A DNA stretch of 64,000 bases from NCBI GenBank assembly GCA_030248225.1, contig JASANE010028639.1, positions 1-64,000 on the forward strand, written 5' to 3'. The position numbers and the translations under genes were made by a program. Positions 12,641-21,899 of the stretch are shown one piece after another (positions within the stretch are counted from its first letter, which is position 1; every line of letters begins with the position of its first letter). This DNA is from Trileptium ribeirensis (lineage: Eukaryota > Nematoda > Enoplea > Enoplida > Thoracostomopsidae). The notes beneath the pieces are model-generated. The model was not told where the DNA came from and did no database searches. It saw only the letters and a program-made list of their open reading frames with translations.

Positions 12641-13101
12641 GCACCGTATTTCGACATTTGGCGTACCGTTGAAGGTAGTGAACTGGAAACGCGGCCGATT
12701 AGCTTTGAAATACCGTACAATCCAATATTCAATAAGGACACCGACGCCGCAATAATATCTGATATTCTGGATTGGGCGACATTGGCCAGCTTTCTGCGTA
12801 CATTACACACATGTTATTCAAGCGTGTTGCTGCAAGTGAATCAGATATGCAGTTCTTGCTCGACCTTATTCCTGTCTAGCCTTTCTGCCAAGTCGTACAG
12901 CTCACACAGAAGTATCGATTGCGAGCTCAGCTTTTGTGCCTGCCTAACCGAGCTATCTATCGCGACACACAGCTTCATGCAGCCGCCGCAGAGTCGCTTA
13001 ATGTTTACGCACACGCTGAAGTTGCTGTTGTACCTTGTGGCTCAATCGGCTTCTTGCATATCGAGGGTCTTCAGTTGGCCCATGGCAGCAGCTTATATAA
13101 T

Positions 13102-13707
13102 TGTAAGCACAACTACTATGCGTTTTCAGCTAAATGTTTCGCATATGTGTAGGAAGTTAAACATTTTAAAATTTAAATAAAATTTGGTAATTTCACCAAG
13201 GTAGTTCCAGTAGTTTAGTTTAGGATATTTTGTCATAGTGAGTAGGTGACAATTTTCATAGTTAGAATGTGCATTTTTAGGGTTTGTTAGCTTGGCATGG
13301 CTTAGTGGATCTGGTGTTAAATTTTGACAGTTGTGAAAGAAATAATGGGTTTTAAAGTATCTAGCTTCACATAAGATTTTTTGAATGGAAAGCTTGCTTT
13401 GCAGCTATTTTCAGGGTGTGAATATTAAGTTAAACAATAAATCTACCAGGTGTTTGAAAGTATTTAGACATGAAATATTTTGTTAAATTTTTACATTGAT
13501 TTACTGATATATTATAAATATATTGGTTGGTGGTGATCGTAAATATATTCTTTATATATGTTTGTATTAATTGTTTGTTTTTAAGCTTTTGGGTCTTAGT
13601 GCCCTTTATTACCTGTGGCAATAAAAGTAGCAATAAAGATGACAAATATTTATAATCAAAATAATTAATATATTATAAGTACATTATAAAATAAGTTATT
13701 GGGCACA
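13102..13707 (+). repeat. 5' LTR
   Basis: It begins TGTAAGCACAACTACTATGC and ends TTATTGGGCACA. AATAAA-like signals (CAATAAA near 13436 and CAATAAAAG near 13620) lie in the body. It is near-identical to 20584-21190. The start is fixed because similarity to the 3' copy begins exactly at TG. Confidence 0.93.
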
Positions 13708-13708
13708 T

Positions 13709-13726
13709 TGGTGAACCCGACGTGAT
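13709..13726 (+). promoter_or_regulatory. Primer-binding site
   Basis: TGGTGAACCCGACGTGAT starts two bases after the 5' LTR. A TGG start complementary to a tRNA 3' CCA end is the rule for LTR elements. I could not assign the tRNA species by eye. Confidence 0.75.
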
Positions 13727-14061
13727 ATCAGAACAGTTGCAACAGCGAGGCAAAACAAGTATGCGGGGGGGGTCGTATCAAAGTGGTGTGTCCGTTGGTA
13801 ACCGGTGTGATCGACATTGCGTACAGTTGAATGATTCGTTGGAATTTATGAAGGATTCAACGTGGTGGTCGATAACGAGTTGTGCACTGTCGGCAGATTT
13901 GGAACATTAAATGGTGAATGCGTTTTATTTTTTTGTTATTCAATGTTTTGTGACATGAGTGACGCTATTAGCTAATTGTTTATGAGGTCACACTGTATGT
14001 AGCAAGTATGCAGCTATCTGATACATAGTGTAAGGTTGATGAATGACGTGAGATTGTTAGC

Positions 14062-15501
14062 ATGATGATACTATTTATGATTTATTTTTATTGGGCTGTG
14101 TACGCGCACAGTACATTGCATCATAGTGCTGTGGTTTGCTGCGGGTATACCGACTGCAATGCAATGTCCCCTACTTGGTTTCAAAGCGCATTATTTTATG
14201 TATCGTGGGCACAGACTCTCCCAACCTTTGTTTCAGTTCATTATAGGGGGGGTACGTTCCTTATTTACAAATTCCCGTCTATGACGCGTATATGTAGCCG
14301 CCGTTTATCAGCTCGTCACGTAGGTGAGCTTCGCTGGTTACTCATTATGTCGGGCAATGTAGAATTAAACCCGGGACCGGGGCTGGAGCAATATAGCAAG
14401 TCTGAACTTGAGAAAGCTTTACTGCTATGCAATGAAGATAAGGGTGATTATAAAATTCCAGCCGGTTCGACTAAAAATGACATGATAGTTCTCTTGAAGG
14501 CTGAAAAACGACAATTCGTTCGAATGGCATTGGCGAGTGTTACAGGGTTAGCTAGTTCTGCAGGGACGGGTGCACAACTTGTATCTACACCTTCGGGTAG
14601 TACAGCAGTGCCCGTCACTACGCCACATACTGAGATGCCAGTGAAGTTAGCTCCGTTTTTTGAGGCAGACACAAGACAGTGGTTTGATCAAGTCGAACAA
14701 CTATTGGATGGTGTGTCAGAAGCAGTCAAGAAGAAAAGCTTGTTAAGGGCTATACCAACGAATGTTTTTGTTGACAGTGGGGTAGATGTTTCAGCGTCAT
14801 TCACTGACATTAAGCAGCGTATCATTGCACATTTTGATGATACTCAAGATCAAAAACTACGCAGGCTTCTGAATCAACAAACATTGGGTGATTCTAAACC
14901 ATCGGTAGCACTTCGCAAATTGCAACAATTGGCGCCTGGCAATATTGAGCTGGTTAAGTTGCGATTTTTTGAAATGCTTCCCGCGCAAGTTAAAGTGGTG
15001 CTGGCGTCTTTTGAAAACGCAACAATAGAGCGCTTGGCGGAAGCTGCGGATAAAATGATCGAACAGACGCAAAGTAGTTCTGGTGTTAAAGCAGTAAGTC
15101 AGTTGGCTTCACAAGGTGAGATTGCAGAGTTACGGGAGCAGATAGCACAGCTCACTCTTGCTGTACAAGCAGTGACAGCTACGCAGGTAGGTTCACGTAG
15201 TCCACGGTCGCGTAATAGGTTTTTTGGTGGGTCTCAATTTTCTCGTAAACGCAGTAGTACCCGAGCGGGATATAAACAAGACGGACCATGGTGCTACTAT
15301 CATTTTCATTACGGTTCAAGCGCAAGTGCTTGCAAACCACCTTATAGTTTTAAAAATAACACACCCCCATGGCACCATAACAGGTTTCGTCCTGGTAGTT
15401 TTTCTAGAAATCCGTCCCCACAACAATTTCGAGTGTGTCATGGTTCACCGCAACAGGGAAACCGATCAACTCCGGCTTTCGCGCGGCAAGGGCCGGAGTG
15501 A
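14062..15501 (+). CDS. gag: Gag polyprotein with 2A-like N-terminal region
   Basis: The 479-codon ORF runs to TGA at 15499-15501. Residues 1-20 form a hydrophobic, signal-anchor-like segment, and a 2A-like motif (GNVELNPGP) ends at residue 106. The capsid region follows, containing PFFEADTRQWFDQVEQLL and QKLRRLLNQQTLGDSKPS, typical of Mag-like Ty3/gypsy Gag. Residues about 410-424 give a zinc-knuckle variant of the C-x2-H-x4-G-x5-C kind (CYYHFHYG...C). Gag builds the virus-like particle and packages the RNA; the extension before the 2A motif would be released if the motif works. The end overlaps pol in the -1 frame. No lesions are seen here, unlike pol. Confidence 0.9.
   Translation: MMILFMIYFYWAVYAHSTLHHSAVVCCGYTDCNAMSPTWFQSALFYVSWAQTLPTFVSVHYRGGTFLIYKFPSMTRICSRRLSARHVGELRWLLIMSGNVELNPGPGLEQYSKSELEKALLLCNEDKGDYKIPAGSTKNDMIVLLKAEKRQFVRMALASVTGLASSAGTGAQLVSTPSGSTAVPVTTPHTEMPVKLAPFFEADTRQWFDQVEQLLDGVSEAVKKKSLLRAIPTNVFVDSGVDVSASFTDIKQRIIAHFDDTQDQKLRRLLNQQTLGDSKPSVALRKLQQLAPGNIELVKLRFFEMLPAQVKVVLASFENATIERLAEAADKMIEQTQSSSGVKAVSQLASQGEIAELREQIAQLTLAVQAVTATQVGSRSPRSRNRFFGGSQFSRKRSSTRAGYKQDGPWCYYHFHYGSSASACKPPYSFKNNTPPWHHNRFRPGSFSRNPSPQQFRVCHGSPQQGNRSTPAFARQGPE
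14335..14379 (+). other. 2A-like ribosome-skipping motif in Gag
   Basis: The codons give WLLIMSGNVELNPGP, with the Gly-Pro junction at 14374-14379. The 2A consensus is D-x-E-x-N-P-G-P. Here the D is N, the only departure, and the upstream hydrophobic run is as usual. 2A-like sequences are known near the N-termini of some non-LTR retrotransposon proteins. The D-to-N change may weaken skipping. Confidence 0.7.
15456..15499 (+). promoter_or_regulatory. -1 programmed ribosomal frameshift signal (gag-pol)
   Basis: Slippery heptamer GGGAAAC at 15456-15462 lies in the right phase relative to gag (G GGA AAC). A 6-nt spacer follows, then a perfect 8-bp stem: ACTCCGGC (15469-15476) with GCCGGAGT (15492-15499) around a 15-nt loop. 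Loop bases GCGGC could pair with GCCGC near 15532, giving a pseudoknot. Slipping -1 enters the protease frame just before the gag TGA. Confidence 0.85.
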
Positions 15502-15701
15502 AGGAGAAGTCAGTCAACACTATTTCTGTGGCCGCGACTAAAGTTGGTTATTTTTTAGCAGACAGTGGCAGTGACGTAAGCATTTTACCGCTAAAGTATT
15601 TGAATAATAATGTTCTATGCAAAGAAAATACTCCTAAGCTGAGTGCAGCTAATGGGTGAAATATTAAAGTTTATGGGTGGCGTGATTTATCATTTAAATT
15701 A
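15457..15701 (+). pseudogene. pol: Retropepsin-type protease region of pol, with premature stop
   Basis: In the -1 frame after the slip site, the reading leads to FLADSGSDVSILP, the aspartic protease active site (DSG at 15562-15570; most relatives have DTG). After SAANG the frame hits TGA at 15657-15659, but homology continues in the same frame past it (VYGWRDLSF). The stop is therefore a nonsense mutation in this copy. The protease would process Gag and Pol in the particle. Confidence 0.85.
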
Positions 15702-16691
15702 TTGCATCATAAACCTCAATTTTCATGGAACTTTGTTGTCGCAGACGTGAAACAACCGATATTGGGGCGTGATTTTCTCACAAGGTATGATTTTTTGATT
15801 GATTGTCGAAACAGTCGTTTGATCACCTTGCCTCATCGTGCAAGTGTTAACTCAGTTATGCTGAGTCAAAATGATAATAAAGCGCTAAACTCACTGTTGC
15901 AGCGTTATTCAGACATTTTTAGCGGGATAAATGCAAATGTACAACCGACCCACCCCGTAACCCACCCTATTTTGACATCGGGAACCCCAACTTTTTCAAA
16001 GCCGCGTAGGTTGTTTGGGGATAAGTTAAAGATTGCGCAAGAACATTTCAATCGGTTAGAGCAACAAGGTATAGTGTATCGTGGGGAATCCCCATGGGCA
16101 TCTACTTTGCATATGGCATCAAAATCTGATTCGGCGGATCCGTGGCGTCCCTGCGGGGACTATAGGCAGTTGAATAAGCAAACGATACCAGATCGATATC
16201 CAATGCCTAATATACTCGATATAACTAATGAATTGCACGGTTGTACAGTATTTTCCAAACTTGATCTTTTATCCGCGTATCATCAAATTCCGGTTGAGGA
16301 AGGTGATCGGCTGAAAACAGCAATCACTACTCCTTTTGGTCTGTTTATCTATAAGCGTATGCCGTTTGGCCTTAGAAATGCAGCCCAGAGTTTTCAGCGT
16401 TTGATTGATACAGCTATACGCGATCTGCCGTTTGCAAGAGCATACCTAGACGACATTTTGATAGCTAGTAGAACTGATGCAGAGCATTTAGCGCATCTTG
16501 AAGCAGTTTTTGCTAGATTGCATAAGTTTACTTTGCGTTTAAAACCAAAGAAATGTAGATTTTTTCAAAGATCGGTTAAATTTCTCGGTATGCATATTAG
16601 TGAAAGCGGATTTCAGCCATCACCAGACAAAGTAGCTGCGATCGAAAATATCAAAGTACCAACGAATGTCCGTGCTCTTCGTCGATTTTAG
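15660..16691 (+). pseudogene. pol: Reverse transcriptase region of pol
   Basis: After the protease tail ([18 protein letters not shown]) comes a Ty3/gypsy reverse transcriptase: [50 protein letters not shown], catalytic YLDD at 16443-16454, and [11 protein letters not shown]. The frame ends at TAG 16689-16691 because one T is missing from the run at 16686-16689; the following residues continue in another frame. The polymerase motifs themselves are intact. Confidence 0.92.
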
Positions 16692-17045
16692 GTATGGCAG
16701 GTTACTACCATCGTTTTATTGCTGGGTTTTCCAGATTAGCATCACCTTTGACAGACCTGACACGGAATGCGAAAAGTAAGACCGCCCCAGTTACACTGAA
16801 CGCGGAAGCACTGAAGGCTTTCAATGCTCTCAAAACTGCATTACGTGCTTGTACTAAGTTAGCTTACCCACAGAAAGATTCTGTTTTGGAGCTCGCAACA
16901 GATGCATCCCAGACTGCGGTGGGCGCTGTTTTGCACCAAATTAATTCTTCTGGTCAAAAGCAGCCTCTCGCGTTTTTTTTCGCGTAAGTTGTCAGATTTG
17001 GAATAGAAAAAGTCTGCGTTTGACCGTGAGCTACTTGCAATTTAC
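16692..17045 (+). pseudogene. pol: RNase H region of pol, frameshifted
   Basis: GMAGYYHRFI opens the connection to RNase H, followed by LELATDASQTAVGAVLHQ with the first catalytic Asp. A run of eight T at 16973-16980 shifts the frame by one, and a TAG follows at 17004-17006. The downstream frame (KKSAFDRELLAIYLSL) carries the usual ELLAI block. RNase H degrades the RNA strand during cDNA synthesis; this copy cannot make it without correction. Confidence 0.85.
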
Positions 17046-18755
17046 TTGAGTTTGAAGAAATTTAACTGGCTCATGGGGTGCAACTTTACGATTATTACGG
17101 ATCACAAGCCATTAGTGAATGCGATGAACATGAAAAATCCGACGCCGCAGCAAGCACGTTGGCTTTCCTATATTTCGGAATATGATTGTCATATTGAACA
17201 TATATCCGGTGCTGAAAACATTATTGCAGATACTTTGTCGAGAGATATACACGATTGTGCACCGGTATCCATGACGGATGTAGCTTGTGCACAAGTATCA
17301 AGTACATGTGATAAATTTGACCAGTCACCACTCATAGAACATGAGGTTGATGGTCAAAAATTGATTTGTGATAAGTATTTTAGACCGATACTGCCACCGG
17401 AGCTTAGGTATCGGGTGTTCCAACAAATTCATGGGCTTGCTCATTCCGGATATCGGCCAACACTGAATTTGATTAAGGAGAGATATGTTTGGCGAGGTAT
17501 GAGCCGACAAGTGAAAGATTGGGTTAAGTGTTGTCAACGATGTCAGCGAGCTAAGGTTACCAAGCATATTCGCAGCCCGGTTGGTAACATCCCCACAACT
17601 GGGAGGTTTCACACCATTCATATTGATATAGTAGGCCCATTACCATCGTCTTGTGGTTATCAGTATTTAGTCACCATGATCGATCGTTTTACTCGTTGGG
17701 CAGAGACTGTACCAGTGAAAGATATTTCAACAGAAACGGTGGCTACAGCATTTGTACACTCATGGATTAGCACGTTTGGGGTACCACGAACATTGATTTC
17801 TGACCGTGGCAAACAATTTGAATTGAACTTATGGGGTAGGTTGATGGAGTATCTTGGGATTCAACGTAAGCGAACGACATCATATCATCCTCAGTGTAAC
17901 GGTGCAGTTGAACGTTTCCACCGTACTTTGAAAGCCGCTTTGAGAGCAAAATGTTCGAAAGACCTTAATTGGTACCAAGCACTGCCTCTAGTGATGCTAG
18001 GCCTCCGATCAGCAGTTAACCGTGAGGGATTTTGCCCTTCCCAGTTGGTATATGGTGCAAACTTAGCGTTACCGTCAGATTATTTTGTCTCTGAAACCCC
18101 GCAGGTTAAGAAGCCAACTTCGGATTTCATCGATCAACTTTTTCAATTGGTTCGTGGTTTCCCAAAACCACAACGTGAGTTTTCTAACGCATGTTATGTT
18201 CCGGAGAGCTTGAAAGCTGCAGCTTATGTATGGTTGAAGGATATCCAACCGAGAACTTCACTATCCGATCGGTATGTCGGTCCCTATAAGGTATTATCCT
18301 TGGGTGATAAAACTGTCAAAATTGAACGTGACAGCACTTCTGATAAGGTCTCGGTTGACAGAGTAAAACCCGCATTCGTAGCAGAAAGTGAGACAGCCGA
18401 TTCGGCTATACAGTCTGAGAGATTAGAAAGAACCCCTGTTATCGAAAAATCCAGGACTAGCGGGACGTCTGAGTTCATGGAAGATGATGTAGTGTATGCC
18501 AAGTTTCCAGGATATCCGTTTTGGCCGGCTCGCATTGTTCGAGCAAACAACACTCCGTTGAAGCATAGAAGGCCACCCTCTAAACAAAGCAATGGCGTGC
18601 AGTTTTTCTCCACAAATTTATTCGCATATGTTGACTCTTCCGAAATAAAGCCATTTGAGCCAAAATTATCAAAATATCCTGGATTACAAAAAGCGGTGGA
18701 TCTTGCAGTAGCTTATGGTGGTAACAAAATGCGCAAAGTTTCGTTTAGTATTTGA
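17046..18755 (+). pseudogene. pol: RNase H tail and integrase with C-terminal PWWP domain (end of pol)
   Basis: An open reading frame of about 569 codons. It starts in the RNase H tail (ITDHKPL). The HHCC zinc finger follows (H-x3-H near 17428-17442, CQRC near 17533), then the catalytic core with Asp at 17625-17627, Asp at 17802-17804 and Glu at 17910-17912, which is D,D-35-E. A GPY/F module (DRYVGPYKVL) sits near 18270. At about 18480-18690 comes DVVYAKFPGYPFWPARIV and VQFFSTNLFAYVDSSEIKPF, a PWWP domain. The TGA is at 18753-18755. Chromoviral integrases usually end in a chromodomain; a PWWP reader would bind H3K36-methylated nucleosomes or DNA. No lesions are seen in this stretch. Confidence 0.9.
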
Positions 18756-18860
18756 TTAAAAATACAAGTAGAGCGTATATTTTAATAGAGGCAAACTTTG
18801 ATATATCTGGAGCAGTCCTGTGTCTATTCTTGTTATCGAAGCGTTCGCGGTAGATACAGG

Positions 18861-19877
18861 ATGTGGCATGGGATTGATCCATTCATCAACCAAAACTTTA
18901 ACTCTAAAATGTTTAATCTTTAGGCGCAACTTCGGTATTTCGGCGCTGTCCATTCATTTTCTCATCTATATCCCAGTCAACTTGAGTGGTGCGGTAGGTC
19001 ATGGACTAGCGTTGAACACATATATCAATATGCTAAAGCATATCTGGGGGAGGATAATCAGACTGCCGGACAATTGAATAATGGCAATGGCATACAGGCA
19101 AAACGCCTGAGTCGACGAATTCAAAGTAAGCATAAATTCAAATGGTTCGCTGTTCGAGAGCATATAATGCTGCAGCTTGACTATGAAAAATTTAAGCAAA
19201 ATTCACATCTACTAACAAAGTTGTTGGGAACAGGTGAAAAACAGTTGATCGAAGATAATAGAAACAATACTTTTTGGGGCCCACCTTGTAATGTGGCAGG
19301 ATGTATTCTTATGCGTTTGCGGGAACATTTTTTAGGCCGACAGAATGTGTTGCCTTCTATTATAATCATAGGTGATTCATTATTAAAGTTTGTCAAGACA
19401 AACCAGATGTCAGAGAAATTAGGTGTTAAAACAGCATGTATTTCGGTGTCCGGCGCAAAATTACAATATATATTCTATGCGTTGCGCTTTATTGTTGGGG
19501 ACTATACGAAAAAAGTTGTCATCTGCGTGGGCACAAATAACATTTCAACGAAAGATAATTCTGCTCGCGTAGGCCCCAAGCAACTAATCAAAATTACGTC
19601 TAAATTGGCGCAGGAATTTTGTGCAACGAATAATACTTGTCAGTTATTAATTATGCCCATTTTGAATCGACCCCGTAATGAACAGGATCGCATTGGATCG
19701 CATTTGCAACGCTATAACGAATTGATAAAGGGCTTAGGTAACAGCGGTACGTTTCCGAACAATTGCAGTGTGCTAAATATTTCTGGTTTTGATTGCCGCT
19801 ATTTTCGTGATGGTCTTCATCTCACAGGTGAAGGAACTGCAAAACTCATCGATATGATGTTGCCATATCTAGCCTAA
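18861..19877 (+). CDS. Third ORF of the retrotransposon: NADAR domain fused to SGNH hydrolase
   Basis: A frame from ATG 18861 (MWHGIDPFINQ) is broken by TAG at 18921-18923, then open for 317 codons to TAA at 19875-19877. After the TAG, residues about 5-135 form a NADAR/YbiA-like domain: YFGAVHSFSHLYPSQLEW, then SVEHIYQYAKA, KFKQN..L...LLGTGEKQLIED, NNTFWG, and LMRLREH at its end. NADAR enzymes cleave N-glycosidic bonds, including ADP-ribose on guanine. Residues about 143-317 form an SGNH hydrolase: IIIIGDS (nucleophile Ser, 19371-19379), SVSGAKL, VICVGTNN (19529-19541) and FRDGLHLTGEG (Asp-His, 19808-19819), so all four blocks are present. It sits in the env position between integrase and the polypurine tract. 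No ATG lies between the TAG and the NADAR core, so expression needs the upstream ATG, readthrough or splicing. Confidence 0.85.
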
Positions 19878-20569
19878 TAACTTTAGTGATGCAAAGTAAG
19901 CGGAATAATATGTAAATATCTAATATGATACTTATAGTGTATACTTGCTACGTATGTAATATAACATTGTTTAGATGTTATGTATGGTTTTCAGTACATA
20001 ATTGTTGTTTATATGTATTTTTATGCAATTTATGAATATGAATATTATATAATTATGGAGGAATAGGGCGTAATGTAAATATAATCCAAAGAACTAAATT
20101 GTTCTGCAGATAGTACTAAGCGCAAACATTATGAATAACAACGGTGATAATGGAATGTTTTTTAGCACATCTAACGAGTAGTATATAGTTTTATTGAAAA
20201 AAATAGCTTGAAAGATACGTTTCTTAAATTTATACATAGCATTTTGATTGATATTTCACTTTAAGCGTATATTTGTTACCAAATTGGCATACTTAAAATG
20301 TACGCTTTTGAGGGATGCATACTTGTTTTGTCTCTGCATATATATTGCAGGACTTTGCATCCATGACAGCGATGAAACGAATTGCAACGGTGCATAAAAG
20401 AAAAAATAATCATTCTGCCGAAACTACAGCAAACTTGCCAGATCACCGCGACAGTTGTTTATGTTCATGCTTTCATATGTTTATCTTCAATGTTGTAAAT
20501 CGATAATTAAATCTCATTTTAAGCATAATTTGTTAGCTTGTGTTCATTTTTAGGCAGACTCCGTTGACT
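19878..20569 (+). other. 3' untranslated part of the retrotransposon
   Basis: AT-rich stretch between the NADAR-SGNH stop codon and the polypurine tract. No ORF of note. Confidence 0.6.
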
Positions 20570-20583
20570 GGTAGGGGGGTTAA
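20570..20583 (+). promoter_or_regulatory. Polypurine tract
   Basis: GGTAGGGGGGTTAA lies directly before the 3' LTR, where plus-strand DNA synthesis is primed. Confidence 0.75.
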
Positions 20584-21190
20584 TGTAAGCACAACTACTA
20601 TGCATTTTTAGCTAAATGTTTTGCATATATGTAGGAAGTTAAACATTTTAAAATTTAAATAAAATTTGGTAATTTCAGCAAGGTAGTTCCAGTAGTTTAG
20701 TTTAGGATATTTTGTCACAGTGAGTAGGTGACAATTTTCATAGTTAGCATGTGCATTTTTAGGGTTTGTTAGCTTGGCATGGCTTAGTGGATCTGGCGTT
20801 AAATTTTGACAGTTGTGAAAGAAATAATGGTCTTTAAAGTATCTAGCTTCATATAAGATTTTTTGGAATGGAAAGCTTGCTTTGCAGCTATTTTCGGGGT
20901 GTGAATATTACGTTAAACAATAAATCTACCAGGTGTTTGAAAGTATTTAGACATAAAATATTTTGTTAAATTTTTACATTGATTTACTGATATATTATAA
21001 ATATATTGGTTGGTGGTGATCGTAAATATATTCTTTATATATGTTTGTATTAATTGTTTGTTTTTAAGCTTTTGGGTCTTAATGCCCTTTATTACCTGTG
21101 GCAATAAAAGTAGCAATAAAGATGACAAATATTTATAATCAAAATAATTAATATATTATAAGTACATTATAAAATAAGTTATTGGGCACA
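20584..21190 (+). repeat. 3' LTR
   Basis: A near-identical copy of 13102-13707. Differences are mostly single transitions (for example GCGTTTTC against GCATTTTT near the start). Confidence 0.93.
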
Positions 21191-21837
21191 GCTACAAAGG
21201 GCGAGAAAATAAAATTTTAGCAAAATCTAAAATATGGCAGCTGTCCAACCTGGATATTCAAAATTTGGCGGAAGCGCAAACTTAACGTTATACCTAAATG
21301 CAGTGTTACATCATATACAGTAAGCTCGGACTATACAGGCCAGATATCTGACTCCGAGCTCACTGGAGTGCAAAAATTGACAGTGTCACTAAGCTGATCA
21401 TTATGTCTTCATAGTTGGCTTTCACTGTTGTAGGACAATATGATAGTGGCTCCTGACTATTGACAAAGCTAAGTCAGCCTGCACGCAATTTAATGTAAAT
21501 GCCCCATAAAGTGGTCTGCTTTGTTTCCGATGCGGGCGAAAGGCGGCCTCCTGAAGATCCTGGAGTGATCAATAGGAAGATTGATTGTAGGAACCCGGTT
21601 GAACTTAATGTTCAAGACTGGATTCCCTACTTCTCAAAGAACAGACAACATGGTCGTCTCTTTGGCTTAAGGGTGGTTCCTGCAATTCGGGAGCTCATTT
21701 GGGCCAAAGGGAACAGTGTAAGATATGAAATGACTTGCATCCAGTTTTTCGACGCTGAAATCAGAGTTGGCTCGGGACAGGATGGCGCTCTGGATTCCGA
21801 TTCGGAGGATCGCCCCGCTAGACCCAGCCACCAATAG
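21191..21837 (+). pseudogene. Decayed coding sequence right of the LTR element
   Basis: At 21499-21837 an open frame carries VVCFVSDAGERRPPEDPGV and DWIPYFSKNRQHGRLFGLRV, with an acidic tail (DSDSEDRPARP). Just upstream, other frames give strand-like pieces such as YTVSSDYTGQISDSELTGVQ near 21310-21380. This is probably the right half of the sequence interrupted by the retrotransposon (left half 12008-13101). I do not recognise the family. Capsid-like is a guess from composition; an ORF1 of the LINE that follows is the alternative. Confidence 0.35.
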
Positions 21838-21899
21838 TTAATTGATTATGTTGTGGGGCGTTCAGATCGATACAACAAACCCAACTAAAACTAGACTTA

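Larger units (their letters stand above)
13102..21190 (+). mobile_element. Ty3/gypsy-type LTR retrotransposon with PWWP integrase and NADAR-SGNH ORF
   Basis: Two ~606-bp direct repeats (13102-13707 and 20584-21190) start TG and end CA. They flank a tRNA-primed leader, gag, protease, RT, RNase H and integrase in Ty3/gypsy order, then an extra ORF and a polypurine tract. By eye the LTRs differ at roughly 16-17 positions, mostly transitions, so the insertion is not recent. The flanks (TATAAT left, GCTACA right) show no target duplication. The copy is dead, with two stop codons and two frameshifts in pol and one stop in the third ORF, but gag and the integrase-PWWP stretch are open. It interrupts the unknown ORF described at 12008-13101 and 21191-21837. 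Confidence 0.93.

Noticed and set aside
14320..14330. Splice donor GTAG/GTGAGC inside gag as the partner of the 18923 acceptor
   Set aside because: It leaves phase 1, while the NADAR frame needs phase 0, so it would not produce the fusion.
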